Positions 8,521 to 17,139 of a DNA stretch of 64,000 nucleotides are shown piece by piece. Each line of letters starts with the position of its first letter. Position 1 is the stretch's first letter. Location of the stretch: positions 1,178,001 to 1,242,000 of the forward strand of contig NZ_CP071446.1 in assembly GCF_017358165.1 (NCBI RefSeq), in the 5' to 3' direction. Under the pieces are notes generated by a model that was not told where the DNA came from, did no database searches, and saw only the letters and a program-made list of their open reading frames with translations. The DNA comes from Thermosipho ferrireducens. GTDB taxonomy: Bacteria; Thermotogota; Thermotogae; Thermotogales; Fervidobacteriaceae. A program made the translations under genes and the position numbers.

Positions 8521-8554
8521 ACCTGGCTCCTGTAATTATAGGAGCCAGGTTTTT
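8521..8554 (+). terminator. Rho-independent terminator of dnaK-hsp20
   Basis: ACCTGGCTCCT (8521-8531) pairs perfectly with AGGAGCCAGGT (8540-8550) over an 8-base loop, followed by TTTTT. Confidence 0.92.
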
Positions 8555-8696
8555 AATTTAATGATTTAGACGTTGATTTATTGAAATATTCTTGGGCATA
8601 TACATTATATTTTTTCAATAATGAGATTTGTTCAATTAGATGATTTGTAAGTTTTTCTAAATATATAAAAACAGGAGATAAATTATAATAATGAGA

Positions 8697-8727
<31 letters not shown>

Positions 8728-9036
8728 TAATAATGACTTATTTTTGTTGTTGTGAATCAGACATACGATTGATAGAATTCATTTGTCAAGTAATAAATAT
8801 AAATTAACGAACTAGAAAAATAACAATGAAATAAATTTTAATATCTCTTTATTCACTATTTTAATTTATTTTTGACACTTTTTATTTGCAAAGTGATAAA
8901 TATAGCGAAATTGGTTAATGTTTTCATGATTAATTGAAAGTGTTTCATTTTTGTAATGCCCGTGGTACTCAAAGGGAGAGCTGGTAAAAACTTGACATGG
9001 TTGCGTAGTAAGGTGGAAAGGTTTTTAATTTGGATG

Positions 9037-9048
9037 TGAAGCGCTTCA
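9037..9048 (+). promoter_or_regulatory. Palindrome TGAAGCGCTTCA, possible LacI-family operator
   Basis: A perfect 12-base palindrome with a central CG, 36 bases before the ATG of the island's first gene. Its form resembles LacI/CcpA-type operators. No LacI-type regulator is encoded in the window, so the link is inference. Confidence 0.3.
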
Positions 9049-9084
9049 AAGAGAGTGTTCAGGTCTGGGGGGTAAAGAGAGAAA

Positions 9085-10719
9085 ATGTATCTGAATGAAT
9101 ATTACAAATGGCATGATATGGTGGGTGTAATAGAAAATTTGGTAGCTATATCAGATAGAGTGTATCGTTCTGAAGTTATTGGGTACAGCCGTTCTGGGCG
9201 ACCACTGCTTCTCCTTACAATCACGGAACCGTCAACACCAGATACTGCTAAATCTGGAATTTGGGTTGATGGTGATATGCACCCTGGTGGAGTTTTGGGT
9301 TCCACCGCTTGTCTCAATCTAGCTGCAAGATTAGTGCAAGGTTGGAGCAAAGATAGGCGTATTCAAGAACTCTTGATACATAAAGTCTTTTATATTCTGC
9401 CTCGATGGTGTGTAGATGCAGTAGATACATATCTAACCACACCGTATTACCCTCGAGGCAATAACAGTGTAGCCTATGAAGTAGCAGGTTTGATTTTTCT
9501 GGAAGACATAGATGGAGACGGAATTATCAGGGAAATGAGAGTACCAAATCCAGCAGGTGCATGGCGTATTTCCACTCTTGATTCCCGTTTAATGGTACCT
9601 AGGCAACCTGGTGATTCGGGGCCCTTTTATGATTTGTTTCCTGAGGGGCGCTATCATACCCACGCCAAGACTGAATTTGATTCATTCGTTGATTTAAATC
9701 GTAATTTTCCCTACCAATTTGTTACTAGTTATAGCAGTGGTCCTAATCCTCTATCGGAACCTGAAACTGCGGCAGTTGCGCAATTCATTCGTTCCCATCC
9801 TAACATTGGTCTTGCTCTTAGTTTACATACATGGGCAGGGGTTATTTTAACACCCTTTGCTAATCCCGAAGATTCTCTTACATCAGGTGACCAAATATTA
9901 TATGACTATATAGCTCAAGTCGCCAAAGACACCCTTGGCTATCCTTGTATACCTGGATGGAAGTTCTCTCCAGCAGCATTGGGAAGTCGTGCTGGTACTT
10001 TTGTGGACTGGCTTTACCAAGAGTGCGGAGTTCTTGCAATGGCGGTCGAGTTATGGGAACCTCTTAGAAAAGCAGGCGTAGTAAGCAATTATGTTGATCC
10101 TATGATTCCGCGTTCCGAACAAGAGAACAAGAAATTTCTCGATTGGTTGACTGATAATATACCAAATGCTGTACGTTCATGGCGGCCATTCCATCATCCA
10201 GATTTGGGCATGGTGGAAATTGGTGGAATAAACCGCAAGTTCGCGTTGGAAAACCCACCCCCCAACTCCCGCTTGCTACAGGACGAGGTTGAACATTTTA
10301 TTAGTTTTGTTCTCAAACTAGCTGAAGGATTGCCTCTTGTACGACTTGTAGACTGTAAGATGAATTGGCTTGATCATCATCAAATAGAGCTTCAGCTTAC
10401 AGTAAAAAACACCGGTTATTGGCCCACTTCAGTTACAAAACGTGCGGAGTCAATTTTGCCTCCTGTAACAGTGACCATTCGCTATGCTGATAATATACAA
10501 ACAAAATGGGAAGTAGGGAACTTGGATGGTTACGGAGTAGAACATCTTCTGGATTGGATAAGTGGAAACGGCTCTTCCTTTCGCGCGATCGGACGGTGCC
10601 GAGCCAGCTGTCGATACCGAATACGATTACCCTCTAATTATGGGGGTCCTTTAAAGATAGTTTCGTCCAGCCCAAGAGCCGGGCTGCATCGATATACGTT
10701 ACATATTAAAAAATGTTGA
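9085..10719 (+). CDS. M14 carboxypeptidase-like protein of the RiPP island
   Basis: 544 residues. Residues about 20-335 are an M14 zinc carboxypeptidase domain: VIGYSRSGRPLLLL, WVDGDMHPGG (His66), DLNRNFPY (Asn205-Arg206), SEPETAAV, LHTWAG (His248) and the catalytic glutamate in AVELW (Glu322). Residue 69, where the family normally has the zinc-binding Glu of HxxE, is Gly. The 200-residue C-terminal part looks like a beta domain. No signal peptide is visible. It is the first gene of the RiPP operon, overlaps the upstream end of the M50 gene region, and may trim or hydrolyse the peptide, either for maturation or for self-protection (inference). CGN arginine codons set it apart from the host genes. 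Confidence 0.8.
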   Translation: MYLNEYYKWHDMVGVIENLVAISDRVYRSEVIGYSRSGRPLLLLTITEPSTPDTAKSGIWVDGDMHPGGVLGSTACLNLAARLVQGWSKDRRIQELLIHKVFYILPRWCVDAVDTYLTTPYYPRGNNSVAYEVAGLIFLEDIDGDGIIREMRVPNPAGAWRISTLDSRLMVPRQPGDSGPFYDLFPEGRYHTHAKTEFDSFVDLNRNFPYQFVTSYSSGPNPLSEPETAAVAQFIRSHPNIGLALSLHTWAGVILTPFANPEDSLTSGDQILYDYIAQVAKDTLGYPCIPGWKFSPAALGSRAGTFVDWLYQECGVLAMAVELWEPLRKAGVVSNYVDPMIPRSEQENKKFLDWLTDNIPNAVRSWRPFHHPDLGMVEIGGINRKFALENPPPNSRLLQDEVEHFISFVLKLAEGLPLVRLVDCKMNWLDHHQIELQLTVKNTGYWPTSVTKRAESILPPVTVTIRYADNIQTKWEVGNLDGYGVEHLLDWISGNGSSFRAIGRCRASCRYRIRLPSNYGGPLKIVSSSPRAGLHRYTLHIKKC

Positions 10720-10736
10720 GAAGAGAAGTGAACGCT

Positions 10737-11816
10737 ATGACTGAACAAACCATACAGCTTCCTATTGTCCGTTCAGATCTAATCATAACAAATAAGAATG
10801 AGCGTGGTACCAGACTTTGGATTGTGTACGATCAAAAGTCCGGTAGAACTTTTCAACTAGGACCAGAAGAATGGTTTGTTTTTTCCAAGTTGAACGGCCA
10901 AATAGGCTTTGCGGAATTGCAGCAAATATTCAAAGCAGAGATGGGAAAAGATCTTTCTATTGCAACTATAAGTAAGTTTATTCGACAACTGGAAAGAGCA
11001 GGACTACTTGTAGGATCACGAGTAACTACACCCAAGCAATCTCTTTTCGCACTACGATTGCTACGTTTTCAGCCAGGGCGCTTATTCGAGAAAACTCTCA
11101 AGTTTATAAAACCACTATTAGTACCAAGTATGGTATTTTGCGTTTTCTTAATACTTATAGGAACTATAGCTGGTTTTATTAACGGACCAGATTTATTTCA
11201 CTATTGGTGGAACCGTCGTTGGACACTATTGCCTTTTTGGTATCTGATACCTTTATATATGCTGGTATTGACAGGAGTAATAGGATTACACGAAGTGGCA
11301 CATGGTTTGGTATACACATATTTTGGGGGACGGGTTCGTGAGGTTGGCTTCATGCTTCTTTATTTTTTACCAGCCGTTTATTGTGATGTTAGTGGCGTAT
11401 GGTTACTCTCGCATCGCTATCAAAGAATATGTGTGACAATTGCGGGACCAATAGCCAATGCTGTCACAGCGGCCATAGCTATAGTGAGCTGGCCCTTCCT
11501 CTCACATAGCTTTCTCAAAGATAGTGCAGCAATGATATTTGTTACCTCCATTGTCTTGATAGTTGTGAACTTATTTCCTTGGTTACGTACAGATGGCTAT
11601 TATTTGTTAAGCGACATCATAGGTATCCCCAACTTAGAGCAGAAAAGCTTACGTGCTCTGAGAATTGCAATTTTTAGGATCCTTGGAAAACAAATCCCAA
11701 ATGCGAATATCAAAACTTCACTGTTCCTGATCATCAACGGAGTAATGATCATTCTTACGCGTTTAGCTGTATCCTTTCTGGTTATTACACTGCTTTTTTT
11801 CTGGTTACTGCGATAG
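10737..11816 (+). CDS. PqqD-domain/M50 membrane metalloprotease
   Basis: 359 residues from ATG 10737; a frame from 10713 has no ribosome site, whereas GAAGTG precedes 10737. Residues about 1-95 are a PqqD-like winged helix (RLWIVYDQKSGRTFQLG, LGPEEWFVFSKLNGQ). Several membrane segments follow, with HEVAH (185-189) for zinc and NLFPWLRTDGYY (Asp286), the typical second motif of M50 site-2 proteases. This arrangement resembles the peptide zinc metalloproteases of RiPP loci such as YydH. It probably cuts the leader in or at the membrane, with the PqqD-like domain binding the leader (inference). Transcribed between the M14 gene and the precursor peptide. Confidence 0.8.
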   Translation: MTEQTIQLPIVRSDLIITNKNERGTRLWIVYDQKSGRTFQLGPEEWFVFSKLNGQIGFAELQQIFKAEMGKDLSIATISKFIRQLERAGLLVGSRVTTPKQSLFALRLLRFQPGRLFEKTLKFIKPLLVPSMVFCVFLILIGTIAGFINGPDLFHYWWNRRWTLLPFWYLIPLYMLVLTGVIGLHEVAHGLVYTYFGGRVREVGFMLLYFLPAVYCDVSGVWLLSHRYQRICVTIAGPIANAVTAAIAIVSWPFLSHSFLKDSAAMIFVTSIVLIVVNLFPWLRTDGYYLLSDIIGIPNLEQKSLRALRIAIFRILGKQIPNANIKTSLFLIINGVMIILTRLAVSFLVITLLFFWLLR

Positions 11817-11861
11817 GTTTAGCGTAGTTCTGACTAAATTGATGGAAAGGAGGTGAACAGC

Positions 11862-11993
11862 ATGGATGAGAAAATCAAGAATAACGTGCCTCAAGAATCA
11901 CAGTCTGAGGAGCTAGAGTTTATACTTGAAGTAGAAGAGCTGGAAACTCGTGACATGCCTTCCGTTGTCCTTCTCTGCACGTATGAGTATTAG
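11862..11993 (+). CDS. Putative RiPP precursor peptide (43 residues)
   Basis: Begins at an ATG 5 bases after a perfect AAAGGAGGTGA Shine-Dalgarno sequence (11846-11856), the strongest in the island. The peptide is acidic through residue 31, with an EELEFILEVEELETRD segment like the amphipathic leaders bound by RiPP recognition elements. It ends MPSVVLLCTYEY. Ser34, Cys39 and Thr40 are the only Ser/Thr/Cys in the C-terminal part and so are the candidate substrates for cyclodehydration. It lies between the M50 protease and the E1-like/YcaO genes and is followed by a strong hairpin. It is not homologous to any precursor I can name; leader/core boundary is unknown. Confidence 0.75.
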   Translation: MDEKIKNNVPQESQSEELEFILEVEELETRDMPSVVLLCTYEY

Positions 11994-12006
11994 AAGTGTG
12001 GGATAT

Positions 12007-12036
12007 TAGGACCTAGTGGAGACCCACTGGGTCCTA
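12007..12036 (+). terminator. Strong hairpin after the precursor gene, probable partial terminator
   Basis: A 13-pair stem (12007-12019 with 12024-12036, one G-T pair) closed by the 4-base loop AGAC. No strong T tract follows (GTTCTGTTAATT), so it is more likely a leaky terminator or an mRNA-stabilising hairpin than a full stop. Such a structure would make the precursor mRNA more abundant than the enzyme mRNA. Confidence 0.6.
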
Positions 12037-12090
12037 GTTCTGTTAATTGATATCTCTATTTTGCACAGGTAGAAAGGAGGATTATTTTCG

Positions 12091-13188
12091 ATGATAGTTC
12101 TTAATAAATCTTGTCGACCAACGCTGCGTCCCGGGATTCAATGTTTTCCAAGACCTGATGGGAAGGTTATATTCTTCGAATTTGGTCGTGCTCCAATCTC
12201 ACTAGCTGATCCAGAAGGTAAGCGGATGGCATTGATACAATTGCTCGATGGCAAACACACAGTAGACGAGATCATCACTGAATACTCGCGTTTGTACCCA
12301 AACTTTACGTCAGAAAGCATCCAGAAGGCTATCATTGCTCTCTTTGAGAAAAAGCTGGTAATTGACACTGGTGCACCACTTCCTGACGCTTTGGATGCGC
12401 AAGATCTTGAGCGATATGCACGACAAATTGACTTTCTGGCTCGCTATGAAACACCAGACAGAAATCGTTATTCATACCAAGTAGCTTTGAAACAAGCCAG
12501 GGTTACTTTAATTGGACTTGGTGGTGTAGGTAGCTTTATTGCTTACAATCTAGTTGCCGTGGGAGTAGGTTTCTTACGTTGCATAGATGGAGACCGTGTC
12601 GAACGTAGTAACTTGAACCGGCAGATCCTTTACACTGAAGATGATATAGGGCAATTAAAAACAGAGGCAGCGTGCATACGATTGCAGAAATTCAACCCCT
12701 TAGTTCAACTCGAAATGGTTCCTAAAATGGTATACTCTCCAAACGAAATTGAAAGCTATATGCGCGATGTCGACTTACTCATATGTTCAGGAGATATCCC
12801 TCCCCTAGAACTGCGGCGAGCTGTGAATTTAGCATCAGCACGTTGTGGTGTTCCTTATCTCATGGTTGGAGCATTGCGTGTCGGACCATTAGTGATACCA
12901 GGTCAGACCGCGTGCTGGGCTTGTTTCGAAGAGATGATGCGCAAGACACATCAGTATTATGAAGAACTATCACAAGTGTTCGCTAGAACACGGACAGCAC
13001 CTTCATTTGTAAGTATTCCAGCGTTAGCAGGATCATTCACAGCTTTAGAAGCTCTCAAGTTCTTAGGAGGTTTTGCCCCAGTAGCTACTCTCGGCAAGAT
13101 CGTAACGATAAATATGAATGATCTTACATGCCGGATTGATAAACTCGATCGTATGCCATCATGCTCGGTATGCTCGAGGATGAAGTGA
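12091..13188 (+). CDS. TOMM leader-binding E1-like (F) protein
   Basis: 365 residues. Residues about 10-95 form a PqqD-like RiPP recognition element (LLDGKHTVDEIITEYSRLY, LFEKKLVI). From 140 on there is a ThiF/E1 adenylating fold: GLGGVGS (142-148), DGDRVERSNLNRQ (to 178), and two zinc CxxC pairs, Cys275/Cys278 and Cys358/Cys361. This architecture is that of the ocin-ThiF 'F' proteins that bring a leader peptide to a YcaO cyclodehydratase. It carries a GGAGG site and lies 97 bases after the precursor gene, with the fusion cyclodehydratase starting 2 bases after its stop. The adenylating activity itself may or may not be retained. Confidence 0.85.
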   Translation: MIVLNKSCRPTLRPGIQCFPRPDGKVIFFEFGRAPISLADPEGKRMALIQLLDGKHTVDEIITEYSRLYPNFTSESIQKAIIALFEKKLVIDTGAPLPDALDAQDLERYARQIDFLARYETPDRNRYSYQVALKQARVTLIGLGGVGSFIAYNLVAVGVGFLRCIDGDRVERSNLNRQILYTEDDIGQLKTEAACIRLQKFNPLVQLEMVPKMVYSPNEIESYMRDVDLLICSGDIPPLELRRAVNLASARCGVPYLMVGALRVGPLVIPGQTACWACFEEMMRKTHQYYEELSQVFARTRTAPSFVSIPALAGSFTALEALKFLGGFAPVATLGKIVTINMNDLTCRIDKLDRMPSCSVCSRMK

Positions 13189-13189
13189 T

Positions 13190-15397
13190 ATGAGTAACCT
13201 GTTACCTGCTCTCGACTCCTTTGCTATCTTGCATAGCCCCGAAGGTTGTCTGCTCTGGGGTATAGACCGAATTTTATCACTTAAGGTGCCTGCAACTAGG
13301 GTAGACCAAGTAGTAAGTGTTCTTAAGCTTTTCGACGGAACTCACTCCATTCAACAAATCGCATCGTTGGTTGGTATACCCGAGCGTGCTGTTTTAGATA
13401 TATACAATAAACTGAATGAACTTGGTGTGATATATAAAGGTAATGATGTACAACAATACCAGCAACCACTGCAACTAGAAATTCCGCAGCATATTTGTTT
13501 GTCCTCCATTGTAGTGGTCGGTACAGGACTGTGTGCTACAACATTTATTAGCAAGTTGCCTATAACCCAATTGGTGGGCCCAGAGAGTTCATTAGATCAG
13601 ATTAACTCACTTCGAAAACACACAAGTGTTATTGTCGCATTAGCTGACGGTCCTTGTCTTGCTCCTTTCAAGTTAGCAGAAAAATTAGCACGGCAATGGA
13701 AAATACCTTGGATTGCTGGGTTCTTGTATGGAGGAACCGCCCTTGCTGCAACTTTTCTACCGGGGAGCGGTTGTCTTAATTGTGTACTAAGTCGCTGCCA
13801 ATCGATGGTAAAAGAGGAGAAGTATTGGAATATTTTGTTTTATGCACTCGAGAAAGCTGGCTGGACTGGTGTTCCAGTAATTACTTATCAGCATGATCAA
13901 CGAGCTCATTTCGTGCTCGTGGATTTAGTATTACGGCTTCTAAACCGATTACAACAAAATGGCAAGGCAGAGTGTGTAATAAACACGAAAGTTGGAATTG
14001 AAGGAGAGTCGTCCAACAAACTACCCCAACCTCTTACTATTTATCGACAGGATACTTGGTCAAACAAAGAACATAAGTACCTTATCTTGCCTATGTTTTC
14101 TTGTCAACACTGCCATTTGCCACTTTCAAAAAGAAAATCATTTGTATGGCAGCAAGCGCTCAAGTTAGGACTGATCTGTGAGTTAAAATCAGTTGATAGA
14201 TCAAGTAAGGATCCTCCGCTACCATTCTTTGTCGCCTTAGGACCAGCAGCGCATGCTTTTTCTCCAGCGAAAGATGCAATAGTCATTGGCGGCGCATTGA
14301 GCATAACCAAAGAGGATGCAAAAATGAGAGCCGTCGCTGAAGCATTAGAAAGATACTGCGGACTTTGCTTCAAACCAGATTACTTGCAATCTGAACGTTA
14401 CACAAAATTGGGAATTCTAGCACTTAACCCTCGTCTAATTGCACTGTTCACAGATGAGCAATACCAAATGCCAGATTTCCCATTTCGCCATCCAAATGAC
14501 GTTGGATCAATAACTTGGGTGCAGGGAAAGTTTCTACTTACAGGGGAACCAGTATTAGTACCGGCCCAGTTTGTTTACATAGGATATGCGCGAGCAGTTG
14601 GTGAACCAGAACTTGACAATTTACTTTCTACTGGCCTAGCAGCCGGGCGTTCTTTCGAAGAAGCGACTTTGAACGCACTCTTGGAAGTTATTGAGCGAGA
14701 TGCTTTTATGATCGCTTGGTTAAATAAAATGCAATGTCCTCCTTTAAGTTGCGATATTTTACCAGAAGAACTAACTCAGATATTAACAAAGATAAACGAT
14801 TTGGAATTGGAACTGCGGTTATGGTTACTACCTACAGATGTCCAAGTAGAAGTTGTTTGCGCTTGTATTCGTGATCTTAGAGGGAGACTTCCAGCCGCAG
14901 CCTTTGGTGTTGCTGCTTCATCTACTAGGAGTCAAGCGGCAAAAAAGGCAACGCTAGAAGCCCTCATGGTGCGCCGTTCGTTGCAAATCTTACTAAGGCA
15001 TAGATCCCCAGAAACCTACCGTAACTTTGAGCGCATAGAACACGCTGTTGATTCTGCTTTGCTTTACACATTACCAGAAATGGAGTCTGGATACGAATTT
15101 TTGCTTGAATCACATACTCCTCCTCCACCACCGAAAGATAGAGATGATTTAACATTGAATAAGCTGGTTAACGAATTAAGCGCATTGGGCTTGCAACCCA
15201 TAGTAGTCGATATAACGACTAAGGATGTCCGCTATGTTGGGTTACATGTGGTGCGAGTACTGGTCCCTGGTATGCAACCTTTAGACGTTTGTTATCGAGC
15301 ACGACATCTGGGAGGCAAGAGGTTTAAACAAATGGCAAAGACCGTAGGTTGGCCGTGCGCATCAAGTTGGAATGTCTACCCGCAACCTCTTGGTTAA
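13190..15397 (+). CDS. E1-like/YcaO fusion cyclodehydratase (TOMM synthase)
   Basis: 735 residues in three parts. Residues about 1-85 include another PqqD-like element (LKLFDGTHSIQQIASLVG). Residues ~100-320 are an E1-like scaffold with CxxC zinc pairs at Cys195/198 and Cys305/308. From ~345 to the end is a YcaO domain with AVAEALERYC (381-390) and LEVIERDAF (498-506), the Mg-ATP-binding glutamates, and a terminal NVYPQPLG tail close to the proline-rich C-terminus seen in azoline-forming YcaO proteins. It should use ATP to turn Cys/Ser/Thr of the precursor into azolines. No flavin dehydrogenase gene for oxidation to azoles is present in the island. Confidence 0.9.
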   Translation: MSNLLPALDSFAILHSPEGCLLWGIDRILSLKVPATRVDQVVSVLKLFDGTHSIQQIASLVGIPERAVLDIYNKLNELGVIYKGNDVQQYQQPLQLEIPQHICLSSIVVVGTGLCATTFISKLPITQLVGPESSLDQINSLRKHTSVIVALADGPCLAPFKLAEKLARQWKIPWIAGFLYGGTALAATFLPGSGCLNCVLSRCQSMVKEEKYWNILFYALEKAGWTGVPVITYQHDQRAHFVLVDLVLRLLNRLQQNGKAECVINTKVGIEGESSNKLPQPLTIYRQDTWSNKEHKYLILPMFSCQHCHLPLSKRKSFVWQQALKLGLICELKSVDRSSKDPPLPFFVALGPAAHAFSPAKDAIVIGGALSITKEDAKMRAVAEALERYCGLCFKPDYLQSERYTKLGILALNPRLIALFTDEQYQMPDFPFRHPNDVGSITWVQGKFLLTGEPVLVPAQFVYIGYARAVGEPELDNLLSTGLAAGRSFEEATLNALLEVIERDAFMIAWLNKMQCPPLSCDILPEELTQILTKINDLELELRLWLLPTDVQVEVVCACIRDLRGRLPAAAFGVAASSTRSQAAKKATLEALMVRRSLQILLRHRSPETYRNFERIEHAVDSALLYTLPEMESGYEFLLESHTPPPPPKDRDDLTLNKLVNELSALGLQPIVVDITTKDVRYVGLHVVRVLVPGMQPLDVCYRARHLGGKRFKQMAKTVGWPCASSWNVYPQPLG

Positions 15398-15425
15398 GCA
15401 TCGATAAGAAGGAGGTATATTAATT

Positions 15426-16625
15426 GTGGATAAAAAATGGTATCTTAACAAGAATTTGCTGCGCCTTTGGACAGGAGTGATGGTCTCTTATTTGGGAGAT
15501 GCACTATTCCTTGTTGCTTTTATGTGGATTGCTGTAACAAGGGGATCAATAGGTGCTCCAGCAATTATAATTGCCCTGCAAACATTGCCTATGGTACTTT
15601 TTGGTCCCTTCGTTGGGGTGATGATAGATCGCCTCCCGAAACGTCGCCTCATGATTGGTAGTGATCTGATACGGGCAATTATTCTGTTCCTTGTCCTAAT
15701 TGCAGAACAGAGTGGTCTCCTTGCGATTTGGCACCTGTACATATTAGCCTTCGTACTTGGTGTATTTGAACTAATCTATCGTCCGCTCATTCGTATTTTA
15801 ATTCCAACACTTGTTTCTACGGACGTTTTGGCATCAGCTAATTCTTTGCTCTTGGGTACTCAACAACTCACGTCCATTTTTGGTGCTATTGCAGGTGGTG
15901 TGATCGTGGGAGCAATAGGACCTCAAGTAGCACTAGCATTAGATGCTGCTACTTTCCTCTTTGCAGCTGGAATGATATTCTTAGTTGAGTTTGCTCCAAG
16001 TTTAAGGCAATCACAGTCAGGAAAGGGCAAAGGAGTGTCAGGTATCTTGACAGATGTGTTAGGTGGGATACGCTACGTAACGAGTCGGCGTGATATTCTG
16101 ACTTTACTGTTAACCATTACAGGTCTTAATCTGGCGGTATCTCCAGTAAACGCGTTGCTCCCGGCTTATGCAACCAAGGTGCTTGAAAGTGGCTCCTTTC
16201 TACTTGGAATGCTTTATGGTGCCGAAGGTTTGGGTATGTTATTGGGTAACATCCTTATCAGTATGCTAGCTTCCCGCATTTCTCTTTCCATGTCTATCGG
16301 AATCGGTTTGGGGGTAATGGCAACTGGCGTCATGGGGTTAGCTCTCTCACAGATACCTTTTTTGTCGCTTGGTTTTTATTTCCTTGCAGGCTTAGGTGTT
16401 CCCCTAGTTTTTACTACCACGTTTACTCACCTGCAGAAGACAGTATCACTGGAATATCAGGGACGTGTATTCGCACTGCAGCAAAGCACAGCTACGCTTG
16501 CTGTGCCAGTAGCGTCATTTCTAACTGCTGCAATGGTAAATATTTTTTCAATACGAGATTTATTCATAATTGCCAGTATTGCTTTGCTTATAGTAGCTGT
16601 CTTGGCTGTGCCTAAGATGGTATAA
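15426..16625 (+). CDS. MFS efflux transporter of the RiPP island
   Basis: 399 residues with about 12 membrane helices and the motif-A-like loop GVMIDRLPKRRLMIGSDL. It belongs to the MFS_3/enterobactin-exporter-like group often found in antibiotic and peptide clusters. GTG start at 15426 preceded by AAGGAGG; it lies 28 bases after the cyclodehydratase gene and is in the same transcription unit. It probably exports the mature product or gives self-resistance (inference). Codon use matches the rest of the island. Confidence 0.85.
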   Translation: MDKKWYLNKNLLRLWTGVMVSYLGDALFLVAFMWIAVTRGSIGAPAIIIALQTLPMVLFGPFVGVMIDRLPKRRLMIGSDLIRAIILFLVLIAEQSGLLAIWHLYILAFVLGVFELIYRPLIRILIPTLVSTDVLASANSLLLGTQQLTSIFGAIAGGVIVGAIGPQVALALDAATFLFAAGMIFLVEFAPSLRQSQSGKGKGVSGILTDVLGGIRYVTSRRDILTLLLTITGLNLAVSPVNALLPAYATKVLESGSFLLGMLYGAEGLGMLLGNILISMLASRISLSMSIGIGLGVMATGVMGLALSQIPFLSLGFYFLAGLGVPLVFTTTFTHLQKTVSLEYQGRVFALQQSTATLAVPVASFLTAAMVNIFSIRDLFIIASIALLIVAVLAVPKMV

Positions 16626-16639
16626 TAAAAGATGTGTCT

Positions 16640-17025
16640 GTAAATGGAAGAATGGAGAAGGAACAGTTATTACACACGCACGCTCAACTCAACCGGTATA
16701 TCGAATCTCAATGTTCTACCTATTCTTCTTGAGCGTTTGAAATGGAATACATCTGAATAAACACAATTTGTCATAACAATGGTTTTAAATGGATATTCTA
16801 TTACACAAATTATAGATGTGCTTGGTACATTGGAGTTGCCTTACATAAAGAAAAAACTATTTTGAGGCGAGGGCAGATCGTTTGGTTTGTGATATATTTA
16901 TTAACAGTGTTCTTACAATTTTATGGGAACTGGCTAACTATGAGCTTAATCCACGGGTTCCTATTGACTCAATTTACACAAGTGAAGTTTTAAGGATGGT
17001 AGAAGAATATGAGAAGCTTCATTAA
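16640..17025 (+). pseudogene. Frameshifted remnant of a helix-turn-helix protein
   Basis: No intact frame spans this stretch, but three consecutive frames give protein-like text: STGISNLNVLPILLERLKWN, then MVLNGYSITQIIDVLG, then FEARADRLVCDIFINSVL ending EEYEKLH. The middle part, GYSITQIIDVLG followed by KKKLFEARADRL, has the look of a sigma-region-4 or similar helix-turn-helix. The last frame overlaps the start of the ABC fragment at 17009, as real neighbouring operon genes do. It may be the island's former regulator. Identification is tentative. Confidence 0.35.
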
Positions 17026-17133
17026 TAAACAAATTTTAAAACTTCTTAAGGAGCATACTTTATATTTGGTTTTTGCTTTTTTTTGCTTATTGTTACTACT
17101 GGCTTGACAATACCGCTTCCTTTGCTTGGTTCT
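17009..17133 (+). pseudogene. Truncated N-terminus of an ABC exporter
   Basis: ATG 17009 opens a frame with a basic start (MRSFINKQILKLLKEH), a hydrophobic helix, a frame change at a run of eight T, then GLTIPLPLLGS. This is the usual beginning of an ABC exporter's first transmembrane helix. It is cut off near 17133, where transposase-derived sequence begins. The start overlaps the preceding remnant by 17 bases. It probably was an exporter gene of the RiPP locus that was lost by IS insertion and deletion (inference). Confidence 0.45.
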
Positions 17134-17139
17134 GTCAAG

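Noticed and set aside
8992-9020. Promoter for the RiPP operon from TTGACA at 8992
   Set aside because: No acceptable -10 box lies 16-18 bases downstream.
11862-11993. Bottromycin-type precursor
   Set aside because: The SVVLLC string recalls the bottromycin core, but here it lies at the C-terminus after a leader with no follower peptide, and the enzymes differ.
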